NCBI GenBank assembly: GCA_023440105.1
Contig: JAEXSY010000222.1
Location: 1 to 9,735 of the forward strand
From: Bacillota bacterium
Lineage (GTDB): Bacteria; Bacillota; Clostridia; Clostridiales; Clostridiaceae
Length of the DNA: 9,735 nucleotides
Direction of reading: 5' to 3'
Made by a program: the position numbers and the translations under genes. The notes under the pieces are model-generated. The model worked only from the letters and a program-made list of their open reading frames with translations. It made no database searches and had not been told where the DNA came from. This document shows, in pieces, positions 1 through 5,870 of the stretch (its first letter is position 1; each line of letters opens with the position of its first letter).

Positions 1-1215
1 GGTCTTGCCTCTGCTCACGGTGAACCTTTAGGTGCTGATAATGTTCAGGAGTTTAAAGAGCTTATGGGATGGGATATAGAAGAATTTACAGTTCCTGCGG
101 AAGTTTTAGAGGAAATGAAGTCCTTCAGAGAAAAGGCACAGGAAAAAGAAAATCAGTGGAATGCCCTCTTTAATGATTATAAAAACAATTATCCTGCATT
201 AGCAGAGGAGTATGAAAAGTGGTTTGCCAATGAAGCACCAATTGAAGAATTAAATTCTGAGGATTTCTGGTCCTTTGATAAACCGATGGCTACCAGAGAA
301 TCCTCTGGAATTATAATAAATAGACTAGCAAAAATTCTTCCTAATCTAATTGGAGGCTCTGCTGACCTTGCTCCTTCTACTAAGACTTATATGAAGGATA
401 AGGGTGATTTTTCTGCTGATAATAGAGAGGGAGCAAATCTACATTTTGGTGTAAGAGAGCATGCTATGGCAGCCATAGGAAATGGTATTTGCCTTCATGG
501 TGGCCTAAGGACCTATGTATCAACCTTCTTCGTATTCAGCGATTACATGAAGGGATCAATGAGGTTATCAGCACTTATGGGAATACCAGTTACCTATGTG
601 CTTACTCATGATAGTATAGGCGTTGGAGAGGATGGTCCTACCCATCAACCAGTAGAACAGCTGCCATCCTTAAGAAGTACACCTAATATGACTGTCTTTA
701 GACCTTGCGATTCAAAAGAGACTGCCGCAGGCTGGTATCTTGCTATGACTAAAAAGGATGGTCCTGTTTCTTTAGTTCTAACAAGACAAAAGCTTCCTCT
801 ATATGATGAGACTGGAAAGGAAGCCTTGAAGGGTGCTTATATAATTAGAAAAGAGAGCAAAGAGACTCCAGATATACTTCTTATGGCTTCTGGTTCTGAG
901 GTGGAGCTTATTTATAAGGCTGCAGAGGACCTTGAGAAAAAAGGAGTATCAGCTAGAGTAATCAGTATGCCTTCTATGGAAATCTTCAACAGTCAAAGTG
1001 AAGAATATAAAGAAAGCATAATGCCAAAGGCTGTAAGAAGAAGGCTTGCTGTAGAAGCTGGAAGTTCTTTTGGCTGGTATAGATATATAGGCTTAGATGG
1101 AGATATAATAGCCTTAGATGAATTTGGAGCTTCTGGAAAGGCTGAGGAAGTGTTTGTAGAAAAGGGCTTTACTGTAGAAAATGTCATTAATAAGGCTATG
1201 AATCTTATAAAATAG
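1..1215 (+). CDS. tkt: Transketolase, C-terminal part (5' end outside window)
   Basis: Thiamine-diphosphate enzyme of the non-oxidative pentose phosphate pathway; it moves two-carbon ketol units between sugar phosphates in the cytosol. The frame is open from base 1, so the ATG at 64 is internal: the residues before it (ASAHGEPLGADN) continue the family sequence after the ThDP-binding domain. About 404 residues are visible against roughly 660 for the family, so the first ~260 are missing. Visible in order: the linker, then the pyrimidine-binding domain from about visible residue 95, with GGSADLAPS, the GVREHAM motif (residues 150-156, carrying the glutamate that activates the cofactor) and DSIGVGEDGPTHQPVEQL (about 204-221, substrate and phosphate contacts), then the C-terminal domain from about residue 290 (LLMASGSEVEL). 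It ends with TAG and is followed 9 bases later by a terminator. Family assignment is very secure; the intact length is inferred. Confidence 0.97.
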   Translation, partial: GLASAHGEPLGADNVQEFKELMGWDIEEFTVPAEVLEEMKSFREKAQEKENQWNALFNDYKNNYPALAEEYEKWFANEAPIEELNSEDFWSFDKPMATRESSGIIINRLAKILPNLIGGSADLAPSTKTYMKDKGDFSADNREGANLHFGVREHAMAAIGNGICLHGGLRTYVSTFFVFSDYMKGSMRLSALMGIPVTYVLTHDSIGVGEDGPTHQPVEQLPSLRSTPNMTVFRPCDSKETAAGWYLAMTKKDGPVSLVLTRQKLPLYDETGKEALKGAYIIRKESKETPDILLMASGSEVELIYKAAEDLEKKGVSARVISMPSMEIFNSQSEEYKESIMPKAVRRRLAVEAGSSFGWYRYIGLDGDIIALDEFGASGKAEEVFVEKGFTVENVINKAMNLIK

Positions 1216-1224
1216 CAGTTATAT

Positions 1225-1258
1225 GAAAACATCCGCAAAAAGACGGATGTTTTCTTTT
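1225..1258 (+). terminator. Intrinsic terminator of the transketolase gene
   Basis: A perfect 11-bp stem (1225-1235 with 1244-1254) encloses an 8-base A-rich loop and is followed by TTTT. It starts 9 bases after the stop codon, so transketolase transcription should end here and the next gene needs its own promoter. Confidence 0.9.
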
Positions 1259-1280
1259 ATTGAGGAAAGTTATATATATA

Positions 1281-1323
1281 TTAACACTAACTTAAAAGAA
1301 AATATTCATTAAAATGATAAAAT
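1281..1323 (+). promoter_or_regulatory. Promoter of the disulfide reductase gene: extended -10 plus upstream box
   Basis: TGA-TAAAAT at 1315-1323 fits an extended -10 element (TGN then TATAAT-like). The -35 position holds only A-rich sequence (around AAAGAA) with no TTGACA match. The box TTAACACTAA lies at 1281-1290, about -49 to -40 relative to the predicted start. The same box at exactly the same distance precedes the gene at 2887. An extended -10 without a -35, plus an upstream box, is typical of activator-dependent promoters; the regulator is unknown. Confidence 0.6.
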
Positions 1324-1358
1324 TTATATAACTATATCTATGGAGGAGGCCTTAGAAT

Positions 1359-2690
1359 ATGAAACTTGTGGTTATAGGTGGTGTTGCTGCAGGTATGAGT
1401 GCGGCTGCGAAGGCTAGACGAGTTAATAAAGATGCTGAAATAGTTGTATACGAAAAGGGAAATTATGTTTCCTATGGAGCTTGCGGTATGCCCTTTTTAA
1501 TATCTGGAGTAATAAGTGACCATAGTGAATTGATTCAAAGAACTCCTGAGGAATTTAGGAGACAGGGAATTGTGGTTAAGCTTAGACATAAGGTTATATC
1601 GGTGCTTCCTAAGGATAATAAAATAATTATTGAGAGCATAGAGAATGGAGAGATATATGAGGAGACATATGACAAGCTCCTGATAGCTACAGGAGCAACG
1701 CCGATTATCCCACCACTACAAGGGCTGAGTTTAAAAAATATATTTACTTTAAAAAGCTTGGATGATGCACTTTTAATTAAAGCTGCTGCTGAAAAAGAGG
1801 AGATAAGAAAAGTTCTTATTGTAGGAGGGGGCTATATAGGTATAGAAATAGCTGAGTCAATGAAAGCTCTGGGAAAGGAAGTAACCATTGTAGAAGCAGC
1901 TTCAAAAGTTATGGGAACTTTTGATAAGGAAATTTCAGATATTATTGAGAAAGAACTTAAGGAACAGGGAATAGAGCTGCATTTGGAAGAGAGGGTAAAA
2001 GAGTTTAGGGGTGAGGATTATATTAGTGCTGTTGAGACCTCTAAAGGATATTATAAAGCGGACTTAGTTATCTTAGCCGTTGGTGTTATGCCCAATACCA
2101 AGTTATTAGAGGGCTGCGGGATAAAGCTTGGAGAGAAGCAGGCTGTTATTGTAGATGAATACCTAAGAACTAGTGTTGAAAATATATATGCTGCTGGAGA
2201 TTGCGCTCTCAATTATCACAAGGTTTTAGGAAAGCATACCTATATCCCTTTGGCTACCTCAGCAAATAAAATGGGGAAAATAGCTGGAGAGAATATGGCT
2301 GGTGGGTCAAGAGCCTTCACAGGAATACTGGGATCTTCTATGACAAAAGTTTTCCGATATGAGGTTGCAGCTACAGGTATAACAGAAACAGAGGCAAAAT
2401 TAGAAAAGATAAACTATGGAACAAACTTTATTAAGGGAAAAAGTAATTCTGGATATTATCCAGGGGCAGAAGATATTTATATTAAGCTTATATATAACAA
2501 GGATACTAATGTCATCTTAGGTGGGCAAATTATGGGCAAGAATGGAGCAGCCTTAAGAGCAGGAGTATTATCTGCTGCTATTGAGAAGTCTATGACAATA
2601 CAGGAAATGGCACTCTTAGATTTAGGGTATACTCCTCCTTACGGAACCACCTGGGATATTCTAAATATAGCAGCAGAAACTGCAAGATAA
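1359..2690 (+). CDS. FAD-dependent pyridine nucleotide-disulfide oxidoreductase (CoA-disulfide reductase / NADH oxidase family)
   Basis: Flavoprotein of the single-cysteine disulfide reductase group; members reduce CoA disulfide or CoA persulfide, or oxidise NADH with oxygen, usually in thiol redox balance or oxygen defence in the cytosol. Visible in 443 residues: N-terminal FAD dinucleotide fold (IGGVAAGMSAA, residues 6-16), redox cysteine C42 in SYGACGMPF, NAD(P)H fold VGGGYIG (155-161) with an acidic residue E179 ending the second strand, which favours NADH, the second FAD motif NIYAAGDCA (275-283), and a C-terminal dimerisation domain ending in YTPPYGTTWD, with Y424 in the place of the conserved CoADR tyrosine. 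Length matches CoADR (about 440); there is no C-terminal rhodanese domain. The ATG has a strong GGAGGAGG site at 1342-1349, 9 bases upstream. The exact substrate cannot be told from sequence; an NADH oxidase or persulfide reductase role is equally possible. No clear terminator follows. Confidence 0.88.
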   Translation: MKLVVIGGVAAGMSAAAKARRVNKDAEIVVYEKGNYVSYGACGMPFLISGVISDHSELIQRTPEEFRRQGIVVKLRHKVISVLPKDNKIIIESIENGEIYEETYDKLLIATGATPIIPPLQGLSLKNIFTLKSLDDALLIKAAAEKEEIRKVLIVGGGYIGIEIAESMKALGKEVTIVEAASKVMGTFDKEISDIIEKELKEQGIELHLEERVKEFRGEDYISAVETSKGYYKADLVILAVGVMPNTKLLEGCGIKLGEKQAVIVDEYLRTSVENIYAAGDCALNYHKVLGKHTYIPLATSANKMGKIAGENMAGGSRAFTGILGSSMTKVFRYEVAATGITETEAKLEKINYGTNFIKGKSNSGYYPGAEDIYIKLIYNKDTNVILGGQIMGKNGAALRAGVLSAAIEKSMTIQEMALLDLGYTPPYGTTWDILNIAAETAR

Positions 2691-2796
2691 GCCTGTAGCT
2701 TAGGGATTTATTTAAGATCAAGGTGAATAGAATAAAAGGAAAGCTACCATGTTAAGTAAGGACTTCTTTATTTATTTAAAATTAATTTTAGATTAA

Positions 2797-2839
2797 TTAA
2801 CACTAAGGTAAAAAAAAGTATTTAATTTAGTGGTAGAAT
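2797..2839 (+). promoter_or_regulatory. Promoter of the epimerase/dehydratase gene: extended -10 plus same upstream box
   Basis: TGG-TAGAAT at 2831-2839 is an extended -10 element. The -35 region is a run of A and there is no TTGACA-like hexamer. The box TTAACACTAA at 2797-2806 starts exactly 37 bases before the -10 hexamer, the same distance as in the promoter at 1281-1323. Over the first 47 aligned positions 36 bases are identical. A common regulator for both genes is inferred. Confidence 0.6.
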
Positions 2840-2886
2840 TTATTAAATAATTGAGATTTATTACTAGATAAAGGAGGAAAAGCTGT

Positions 2887-3780
2887 ATGAAAGTTGCTGT
2901 AACTGGAGCTAAGGGTATAGTTGGCAGAAATGTCGTTAGACATCTTTTACGAAACGGTTATGATGTTCTATCACTAACTCATAGCAATTGGAAAGGATGT
3001 CCCACTGAACAAAAAATTATAGATATCAGAAACTATGAAGAGGTTTATGATGCTATTAAAGGCTGTGATGCCATAATTCATTTAGCAGCGATACCTCAGC
3101 CTGATGAACAAGATAATACTCCTAGAGTATTTCAGAATAATGTTTTAGGTCAATATAATATATTAATGGCTGCTGGGCTTCAAGGAATCAAGAAGGTTGC
3201 ATTAGCTTCTAGTGACTGTGCTGTAGGCATAACCTTTGCTCACAATCCTGTATTACCTAAATATCTGCCTATAGACGAAAAACATGATTGTACTCCTGAT
3301 AATAGCTATGGAATTTCAAAGATAGTCGGGGAGCAAATTGCTGATTCTTTTGCTCATAGATTTCCAGATATGACTTTATCGAGCTTAAGAATTTCTTATG
3401 TAGCTGATGTTAAAAAGGTTAAAAACGACATTAACTTTGCTCAAGATGAAAATGTTGATTTATATATTTGGAATCTATGGTCATACATTGATAAAGAGGA
3501 TTGTGCAAGAGCCTTTAGACTGGCTATTGAAGCTGATTTCAAAGGACATGAGGTCTTTCATATTGCAGCTCCTAATACTAGATGTATGACTCCAAGTATA
3601 GACCTTGTAAAAAAATATATGCCTGATGCAGAGTTAAGAGGTGACTTTTCAGATCACGAAAGCTTTGAATCTGGAAAAAAGGCAGAAGAAATACTAGGCT
3701 TTAAGCCAAAGAATATATGGAAGGTTAACCTGACACTAGAACAGAAGGATGCTTCTGTTCAGAAGCTTCTGGGATATTAA
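2887..3780 (+). CDS. NAD-dependent epimerase/dehydratase family protein (extended SDR, uronate dehydrogenase-like)
   Basis: Cytosolic Rossmann-fold enzyme of the extended short-chain dehydrogenase family, which acts on sugar nucleotides, sugars or uronates using NAD(P). Seen in 297 residues: TGAKGIVG at 6-13 (TGxxGxxG cofactor loop), D46 in the IIDIRN strand end, HLAAIPQP at 65-72, SSD at 108-110, the catalytic pair Y141-K145 in YGISK, and a variable C-terminal substrate domain ending in GFKPK...W. The combination of HLAA.P and a short, compact chain resembles uronate dehydrogenase-like members more than the ~330-residue UDP-glucose epimerases. The ATG has an AAAGGAGG site at 2870-2877 with a 9-base gap. 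It stands alone between its own promoter and terminator. Family is secure; the substrate is unknown. Confidence 0.88.
   Translation: MKVAVTGAKGIVGRNVVRHLLRNGYDVLSLTHSNWKGCPTEQKIIDIRNYEEVYDAIKGCDAIIHLAAIPQPDEQDNTPRVFQNNVLGQYNILMAAGLQGIKKVALASSDCAVGITFAHNPVLPKYLPIDEKHDCTPDNSYGISKIVGEQIADSFAHRFPDMTLSSLRISYVADVKKVKNDINFAQDENVDLYIWNLWSYIDKEDCARAFRLAIEADFKGHEVFHIAAPNTRCMTPSIDLVKKYMPDAELRGDFSDHESFESGKKAEEILGFKPKNIWKVNLTLEQKDASVQKLLGY
3739..3760 (+). other. Hairpin inside the last codons of the epimerase gene
   Basis: A perfect 9-bp inverted repeat (3739-3747 with 3752-3760) with a 4-base loop lies inside the coding sequence, followed at once by the 10-base palindrome AGAAGCTTCT (3761-3770) and then the terminator hairpin. 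There is no T-run after it, so it is not itself a terminator. It may protect the 3' end of the mRNA or be chance. Confidence 0.35.
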
Positions 3781-3804
3781 AAATCGGTGAAAGCCGATTT
3801 TTTT
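3779..3804 (+). terminator. Intrinsic terminator of the epimerase gene
   Basis: The stem 3779-3787 pairs with 3794-3802 (9 bp, AAAAATCGG/CCGATTTTT) around a TGAAAG loop, and seven T occupy 3798-3804. The stem begins within the stop codon of the gene. Confidence 0.9.
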
Positions 3805-3822
3805 AATCTTATAAATATTTTC

Positions 3823-3851
3823 TTGGTATGCTTCAAAGTATATTATATAAT
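3823..3851 (+). promoter_or_regulatory. Sigma-A-type promoter of the DUF3867-like gene
   Basis: TTGGTA at 3823-3828 and a perfect TATAAT at 3846-3851 are separated by exactly 17 bases. The predicted start lies about 38 bases before the ATG at 3897, and a good ribosome binding site lies between. Confidence 0.75.
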
Positions 3852-3896
3852 AATAGAAACAAGAATCTAAGGCTTAGATAATAGGAGGTTGAATCC

Positions 3897-4463
3897 ATGA
3901 GCGATATTATAGATTTTAATGAGCTTAAAAATAAAGCTAAGGATAGAGATGTTGATAAATTTGAGGAGTATATATACAGTCTCTATTATTCAATGTCTAG
4001 AGGTGAAATATCCATGGGAGACTTAGCTAGAAAGATACAGGAATATATGCAGAGCAATGATATCTCTGAGGAAAAATTTTATAATATACAGAAGAAACTT
4101 TTAGATAGGTATGGTTATGACATGGATAATCTCAGTAAGCAGATGAAGGATGCAGGCTATGACTTTAAGTCCTTAGGTATTAATAATGGGGATAACTATG
4201 AAGCTATTAGAAAAACTATAAGCTTCCATGATAAATACAAGGGTAAGCTTACCACTAAGCCTTACACAGTATATAATATAAAGAACTCTCTTAATGATAT
4301 AGAAATATATTTATCAGAGGATGAGGTTATAATTAAAAGCACTGGAAGGATAGATCTTAAGGATGTAGAGCTTAATGAGTTTTTAGTATCCTACAAAAAG
4401 GTTATTGATGATAAATCCTTAAAAATAACCCTTTGTGAAAGTACTTCTATATATGTATACTGA
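3897..4463 (+). CDS. Uncharacterised clostridial protein, DUF3867-like
   Basis: 188-residue soluble, highly charged protein with no signal peptide or membrane segment, so probably cytosolic. From memory, the N-terminal half (IDFNELKNKAKDRDVDKFEEYIYSLYYSM, given here only by its first residues and pattern) resembles DUF3867, a family restricted to clostridia with no known function; this needs a profile search. Residues 1-95 look mainly helical (SRGEISMGDLARKIQEYM, then EEKFYNIQKKLLDRYG), while 110-188 look like alternating strands. No catalytic motif, metal site or DNA-binding motif is visible. The ATG has AGGAGGT at 3883-3889, 7 bases upstream. It is monocistronic: it has its own promoter and a terminator starting 8 bases after the stop. 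Function is unknown. Confidence 0.8.
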   Translation: MSDIIDFNELKNKAKDRDVDKFEEYIYSLYYSMSRGEISMGDLARKIQEYMQSNDISEEKFYNIQKKLLDRYGYDMDNLSKQMKDAGYDFKSLGINNGDNYEAIRKTISFHDKYKGKLTTKPYTVYNIKNSLNDIEIYLSEDEVIIKSTGRIDLKDVELNEFLVSYKKVIDDKSLKITLCESTSIYVY

Positions 4464-4470
4464 TAAAAAT

Positions 4471-4534
4471 TTAGCCTGGATAGGAGAATATTTGCTTACA
4501 GCATATATCCTGTATCCAGGCTAATTGTTTTTTT
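4471..4534. terminator. Bidirectional terminator between convergent genes
   Basis: A perfect 12-bp stem (4471-4482 with 4513-4524) encloses a 30-base apical region that can partly pair again (AGGA 4482-4485 with TCCT 4508-4511). On the + strand it is followed by a seven-T run (4528-4534); on the - strand it is followed by TTTTT (complement of 4465-4469). It can therefore serve both the DUF3867-like gene and the CapA-like gene, which converge here. Confidence 0.85.
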
Positions 4535-4562
4535 ATTTATATTATTGGTCTTAGCTTATTTG

Positions 4563-5696
4563 CTATTGGTATATATAATGAAAATCACCGTCAAAGGTAA
4601 AGTCTAAATTGATGTTCAAATTATTAATTTTGTTTAATATTCTATCCTTTTCTGCTCCTTCAGCAGGGGTTGGACAATAATCGTTCTTATAATCTACGGA
4701 GGATATCTTAGCAGGAATTATTTTTATCCCCTCTGCAACTTTTTGATCATTTTCAAATTTATATTTAATCTGAACTATCATTGTGTCTTTATCTGATGGA
4801 TTGCTGTTTCCTCCAAAGGCAAAGTTCCCAAGAGAGTAGAATATAAATTTATCTTTATATTTTTCTACGCTTTGGACCACATGAGGGTGATGCCCAATTA
4901 TTAAATCAGCGCCACTATCAATCATATAATGGGCCATGTTTGTCTGAACGGAATATGGCTTATAATCTCTTTCTATACCCCAGTGAGCATTGATTATTAC
5001 TATAGCTCCTTGATTCTTTAAATCCTGTATATCTGCCTTAATAGTAGCCTTTTGTTTTTCTCCCTCACCCCAGATAGAATAACCCAAGAAACCGAATTTT
5101 ATACCTTTTAGCTCCGTAGTATATTTATAGCCAGCTCCAAAATAATTTATGCCATATTTGGTTAAGGCATTTATTGTATCCTCAACTCCTATAGCTCCGT
5201 AGTCATAGGTGTGGTTATTGGATAAGGTTACCCCTTCAATGCTTCCTTCTGCCAGAGCTCTTGCAAGCTCAGGATCTCCTTTGAAATTAAACTGCTTATC
5301 GGTTGCTTCTACGTTGTGTGTTGTAAGAGGTCCTTCAAGGTTAGTAACTGTAAAGTCATCAGCCTCAAATATTGATTTAACATTTTTATAAAAATATGAA
5401 TAATCATAATTCTGATTCTGCAGCATAGCAGGTAGTGAGGTTGCTTGATTAAATTTTTTGTCTGTACCTAAGGTAGAATCTCCAGAGAAGGTTAATAAAA
5501 CTTCTTTTTCTATAACTACTTCTTCCTCCTGAGCCTCAGGTTCCTTTGCTTGTTCATCATTTGTTTTGTCCTCTTCTTTTGAGGAAGGGACAGATACATC
5601 TGCACTACTATTATCTATATAGGAACAACCAGCAAGTACTATTATTAATAATACCGATAATAATAACTGATTCTTTTTAAATATTTTTTTTAACAC
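4563..5696 (-). CDS. CapA family lipoprotein (poly-gamma-glutamate synthesis protein-like, metallophosphoesterase fold)
   Basis: 377-residue surface lipoprotein. Residues 1-24 form a lipoprotein signal with a KK-rich start, a hydrophobic core and the lipobox LAGC, with C24 as the lipidated cysteine; residues 25-65 are an acidic Glu/Ser/Lys linker. The rest is the CapA (PGA_cap) domain with calcineurin-like metal-site motifs: FSGDSTLG (70-77), TNLEGPLT (118-125), SNNHTYDYG (159-167), NAHWGIE (236-242), GHHPHVVQ (268-275) and YSLGNFAFGG (287-296). All key His, Asp and Asn positions look present, so it should be active. CapA/PgsA proteins belong to poly-gamma-glutamate capsule systems, but no capB or capC gene is in this window, and stand-alone copies are common in clostridia with unclear roles. 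The start codon is GTG (an in-frame TAG two codons upstream excludes a longer protein). It diverges from the sigma factor gene. Confidence 0.92.
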   Translation of the reverse strand: MLKKIFKKNQLLLSVLLIIVLAGCSYIDNSSADVSVPSSKEEDKTNDEQAKEPEAQEEEVVIEKEVLLTFSGDSTLGTDKKFNQATSLPAMLQNQNYDYSYFYKNVKSIFEADDFTVTNLEGPLTTHNVEATDKQFNFKGDPELARALAEGSIEGVTLSNNHTYDYGAIGVEDTINALTKYGINYFGAGYKYTTELKGIKFGFLGYSIWGEGEKQKATIKADIQDLKNQGAIVIINAHWGIERDYKPYSVQTNMAHYMIDSGADLIIGHHPHVVQSVEKYKDKFIFYSLGNFAFGGNSNPSDKDTMIVQIKYKFENDQKVAEGIKIIPAKISSVDYKNDYCPTPAEGAEKDRILNKINNLNINLDFTFDGDFHYIYQ

Positions 5697-5704
5697 CTAA
5701 TACA

Positions 5705-5712
5705 CCGTCCTT
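5705..5712 (-). promoter_or_regulatory. Ribosome binding site for the GTG start of the CapA-like gene
   Basis: On the minus strand AAGGACGG lies 8 bases before the GTG at 5696-5694. Together with the in-frame stop between them it fixes the start at this GTG. The site is imperfect compared with the GGAGG sites of the neighbouring genes, so modest translation is expected. Confidence 0.65.
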
Positions 5713-5725
5713 TATTTATAAATTT

Positions 5726-5754
5726 ATTGTAAACTAGTTAAGAAGTATTTACAA
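5726..5754 (-). promoter_or_regulatory. Sigma-A-type promoter of the CapA-like gene
   Basis: Read on the minus strand: TTGTAA (complement of 5749-5754), 17 bases, TACAAT (complement of 5726-5731). Hexamers and spacing are near consensus, and the predicted start is about 10 bases before the ribosome binding site at 5712. It lies inside an inverted repeat that gives the same promoter on the other strand. Confidence 0.75.
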
Positions 5755-5755
5755 T
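5727..5755 (+). promoter_or_regulatory. Mirror-image sigma-A-type promoter toward the sigma factor gene
   Basis: The inverted repeat ATTGTAAA-N14-TTTACAAT (5726-5755) makes TTGTAA (5727-5732), a 17-base spacer and TACAAT (5750-5755) on the plus strand as well. If used, it would start the sigma factor transcript about 110 bases before its ATG. Whether it fires in this direction is not known from sequence. Confidence 0.5.
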
Positions 5756-5779
5756 TAATTAATGTGAAAAAATTAATTG
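5752..5779. repeat. Inverted repeat CAATTAATT-N10-AATTAATTG
   Basis: Two perfect 9-base arms (5752-5760 and 5771-5779) flank 10 bases. The left arm overlaps the plus-strand -10 and the minus-strand -35 of the mirrored promoter. It could be a repressor site or only an effect of the high A+T content. Confidence 0.4.
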
Positions 5780-5789
5780 GCAAAAATTA

Positions 5790-5811
5790 AAAGTGACACT
5801 ATTGTCATTTT
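5790..5811. promoter_or_regulatory. Operator-like palindrome TGACA-N4-TGTCA
   Basis: Perfect 5-base arms (5794-5798 and 5803-5807) around CTAT, extended outward by AAA (5790-5792) and TTT (5809-5811) with one mismatch. It overlaps the -35 regions of both candidate sigma-gene promoters, so a bound dimer would control them. The protein that would bind is unknown. Confidence 0.45.
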
Positions 5812-5829
5812 ATACGTATATATTATAAG
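5794..5829 (+). promoter_or_regulatory. Proximal promoter region of the sigma/anti-sigma operon (ECF-type and sigma-A-type readings)
   Basis: Two overlapping readings exist. As an ECF promoter: TGACAC (5794-5799), 15 bases, CGTATA (5815-5820), close to the TGAAAC-N16-CGTA pattern known for B. subtilis SigW; this would mean autoregulation, which is common for ECF factors. As a sigma-A promoter: TTGTCA (5802-5807), 16 bases, TATAAG (5824-5829). Sequence alone does not decide which is used. Confidence 0.5.
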
Positions 5830-5870
5830 TTTCAAAATAAATACCATAATGACTACAGAGGAGAGTAGAT

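Noticed and set aside
993..1238. Open frame of 81 codons on the minus strand inside the transketolase gene
   Set aside because: It lies opposite a well-supported coding sequence and covers its terminator, has no family resemblance, and fits a shadow of the real gene.
2691..2796. Terminator or riboswitch between the disulfide reductase and epimerase genes
   Set aside because: Only a 7-base long-range repeat (GTAGCTT 2695-2701 with AAGCTAC 2741-2747, 39-base gap) and a 4-bp hairpin near 2754-2765 are visible; neither is strong enough, and no riboswitch core is recognisable.
3407..3589. Open frame of 60 codons on the plus strand, in another frame of the epimerase gene
   Set aside because: Entirely inside a gene with clear motifs in its own frame; no family resemblance.
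5209..5391. Open frame of 60 codons opposite the CapA-like gene
   Set aside because: It is the complement of conserved CapA motifs and has no features of its own.
4563..5696. Part of a full poly-gamma-glutamate capsule operon
   Set aside because: Only the CapA-like gene is present; no CapB ligase, CapC or CapD/PgsS-like gene flanks it.
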